Shown here: positions 63,505 to 64,000 of the stretch, piece by piece
Position numbering within the stretch: the first letter of the stretch is position 1
Layout: every line of letters begins with the position of its first letter
NCBI GenBank assembly: GCA_942493375.1
Contig: OW818698.1
Span: 4,464,001 to 4,528,000 of the forward strand
Reading direction: 5' to 3'
Length of the DNA stretch: 64,000 bases
From: G942493375 sp942493375
GTDB taxonomy: Bacteria > Armatimonadota > UBA5829
Position numbers and translations under genes: made by a program
Notes under the pieces: generated by a model
The model's input: the letters and a program-made list of their open reading frames with translations, nothing else
The model's database searches: none
Told to the model about the DNA's origin: nothing

Positions 63505-64000
63505 ATGCTAGTGACATCAGCATTGCTTCCATGCCCATCTACAGCAGAACTAGATAATGAGAAAGCAATATCTTTAATTGAGCTTTTTAATGATATGCGT
63601 ATAAATGGCATCGTACTACTCCAAAATCAAAGTGATATTCTAGATATTCTGGCTTCTTTACCACCCAAGTACAAGACAAGATTCCAACATTGTATTGACT
63701 GGCTGAACAATAGGCATCGCTATTCAATCATACCAGTAACCGATGTTGCAACTGACAGCGAAGAAGACTGCACGTTCTGTCCCACCATAGATTGGAGAAA
63801 TATATCTGCAGGAATTTCACGGGTAGACAGTTGTAGTAGCCATTTGAAAAGTGAAGTTGTTGGACTTGGTGACTATGAAGGAATAAGTCAGTTTCGCGAC
63901 AACCTCCGATTTCATAGTTTCCATGATTTAGAAGACGAGCAATGGGATCGAGACAGGCTAGCAACAGAGGTATTCAAGCCCATTTTTCGGTATACCAAAT
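63505..64000 (+). CDS. Partner of the DUF3696 ATPase, truncated by the window edge
   Basis: An open frame from ATG 63505 runs to the window end (165 residues so far). It begins MLVTSALLPCPSTAELDNEK and contains QNQSDILDILASLPPKYK, RFQHCIDWLNNRHRY, DCTFCPTIDWR with two cysteines three residues apart, and WDRDRLATEVFKPIFRYTK at the cut. I do not recognise the family. The final segment resembles the lead-in to a nuclease-like strand in some phospholipase D-type effectors, but too little is visible to claim it. The one-base gap from the ATPase and the same AT-rich composition make a functional pair likely. Confidence 0.75.
   Translation, partial: MLVTSALLPCPSTAELDNEKAISLIELFNDMRINGIVLLQNQSDILDILASLPPKYKTRFQHCIDWLNNRHRYSIIPVTDVATDSEEDCTFCPTIDWRNISAGISRVDSCSSHLKSEVVGLGDYEGISQFRDNLRFHSFHDLEDEQWDRDRLATEVFKPIFRYTK

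Overview
The window reads as a contig from a free-living, probably uncultivated bacterium that specialises in complex glycans. The best taxonomic clue is a pseudopilin at 42170-42853. It has a GFTLIELLVVIAIIAILAAI leader, then FPVFAKARDKARQ, then a short body with a C-terminal G-x-CDGHVKWY box. This form is common in Armatimonadota and is also seen in Planctomycetes and Lentisphaerae. I favour Armatimonadota with moderate confidence. I saw no rRNA, tRNA or CRISPR array.

Layout. 1-10 kb: a head-to-tail array of at least three secreted LamG plus DUF6067-type (GH123_N-like) proteins, then a GH130 enzyme and a cytoplasmic hexosaminidase/glucuronidase-like protein. 10-15 kb: a MurJ flippase with a large hydrophilic insertion, convergent with a four-PAS histidine kinase. 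15-20 kb: a secreted sialidase fused to an SGNH esterase, a secreted protein of unknown function, and a DapA-family aldolase. 20-31 kb: an AlbA_2/Schlafen-type protein, then a compact minus-strand catabolic operon made of a DeoR regulator, an amidohydrolase, three tandem Gfo/Idh/MocA oxidoreductases, a class III aminotransferase and an arabinose/fucose-isomerase-like protein. 31-35 kb: a secreted TIM-barrel-like glycosidase and a heparinase II/III-like protein. 35-38 kb: a small accessory island with a BrnT/BrnA-type toxin-antitoxin pair, an XRE regulator split by a palindromic repeat, and two membrane proteins carrying three copies of one unrecognised domain. 38-46 kb: a GH106-like rhamnosidase, a pseudopilin, and a LacI regulator divergent from a secreted sialidase, with a triple 14-bp operator-like array between them. 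45.6-49 kb: a DUF4143 ATPase and an ECF sigma factor fused to HEAT repeats and a DUF2087-like tail. 49-56 kb: another secreted sialidase, a 1269-residue CBM9/LamG/DUF6067 protein and a DUF1287 protein. 56-61.3 kb: housekeeping genes (DUF2156 protein, AEC transporter, pyrG, thiD, HAD phosphatase). 61.3-64 kb: an AT-rich stretch with a DUF3696 AAA ATPase and a truncated partner, which looks like a defence-type pair.

How it fits together. Secreted hydrolases with several binding modules would depolymerise sialylated, rhamnosylated or uronic-acid glycans outside the cell. GH130, the heparinase-like enzyme and the DeoR operon would process the products inside. LacI and DeoR regulators and the unusual ECF factor are the visible control points. 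No sugar transporter is encoded in the window, so uptake must be encoded elsewhere.

The intergenic space is rich in dispersed palindromic elements of at least three families. One copy lies inside a regulator gene, which shows that the family is or was mobile.
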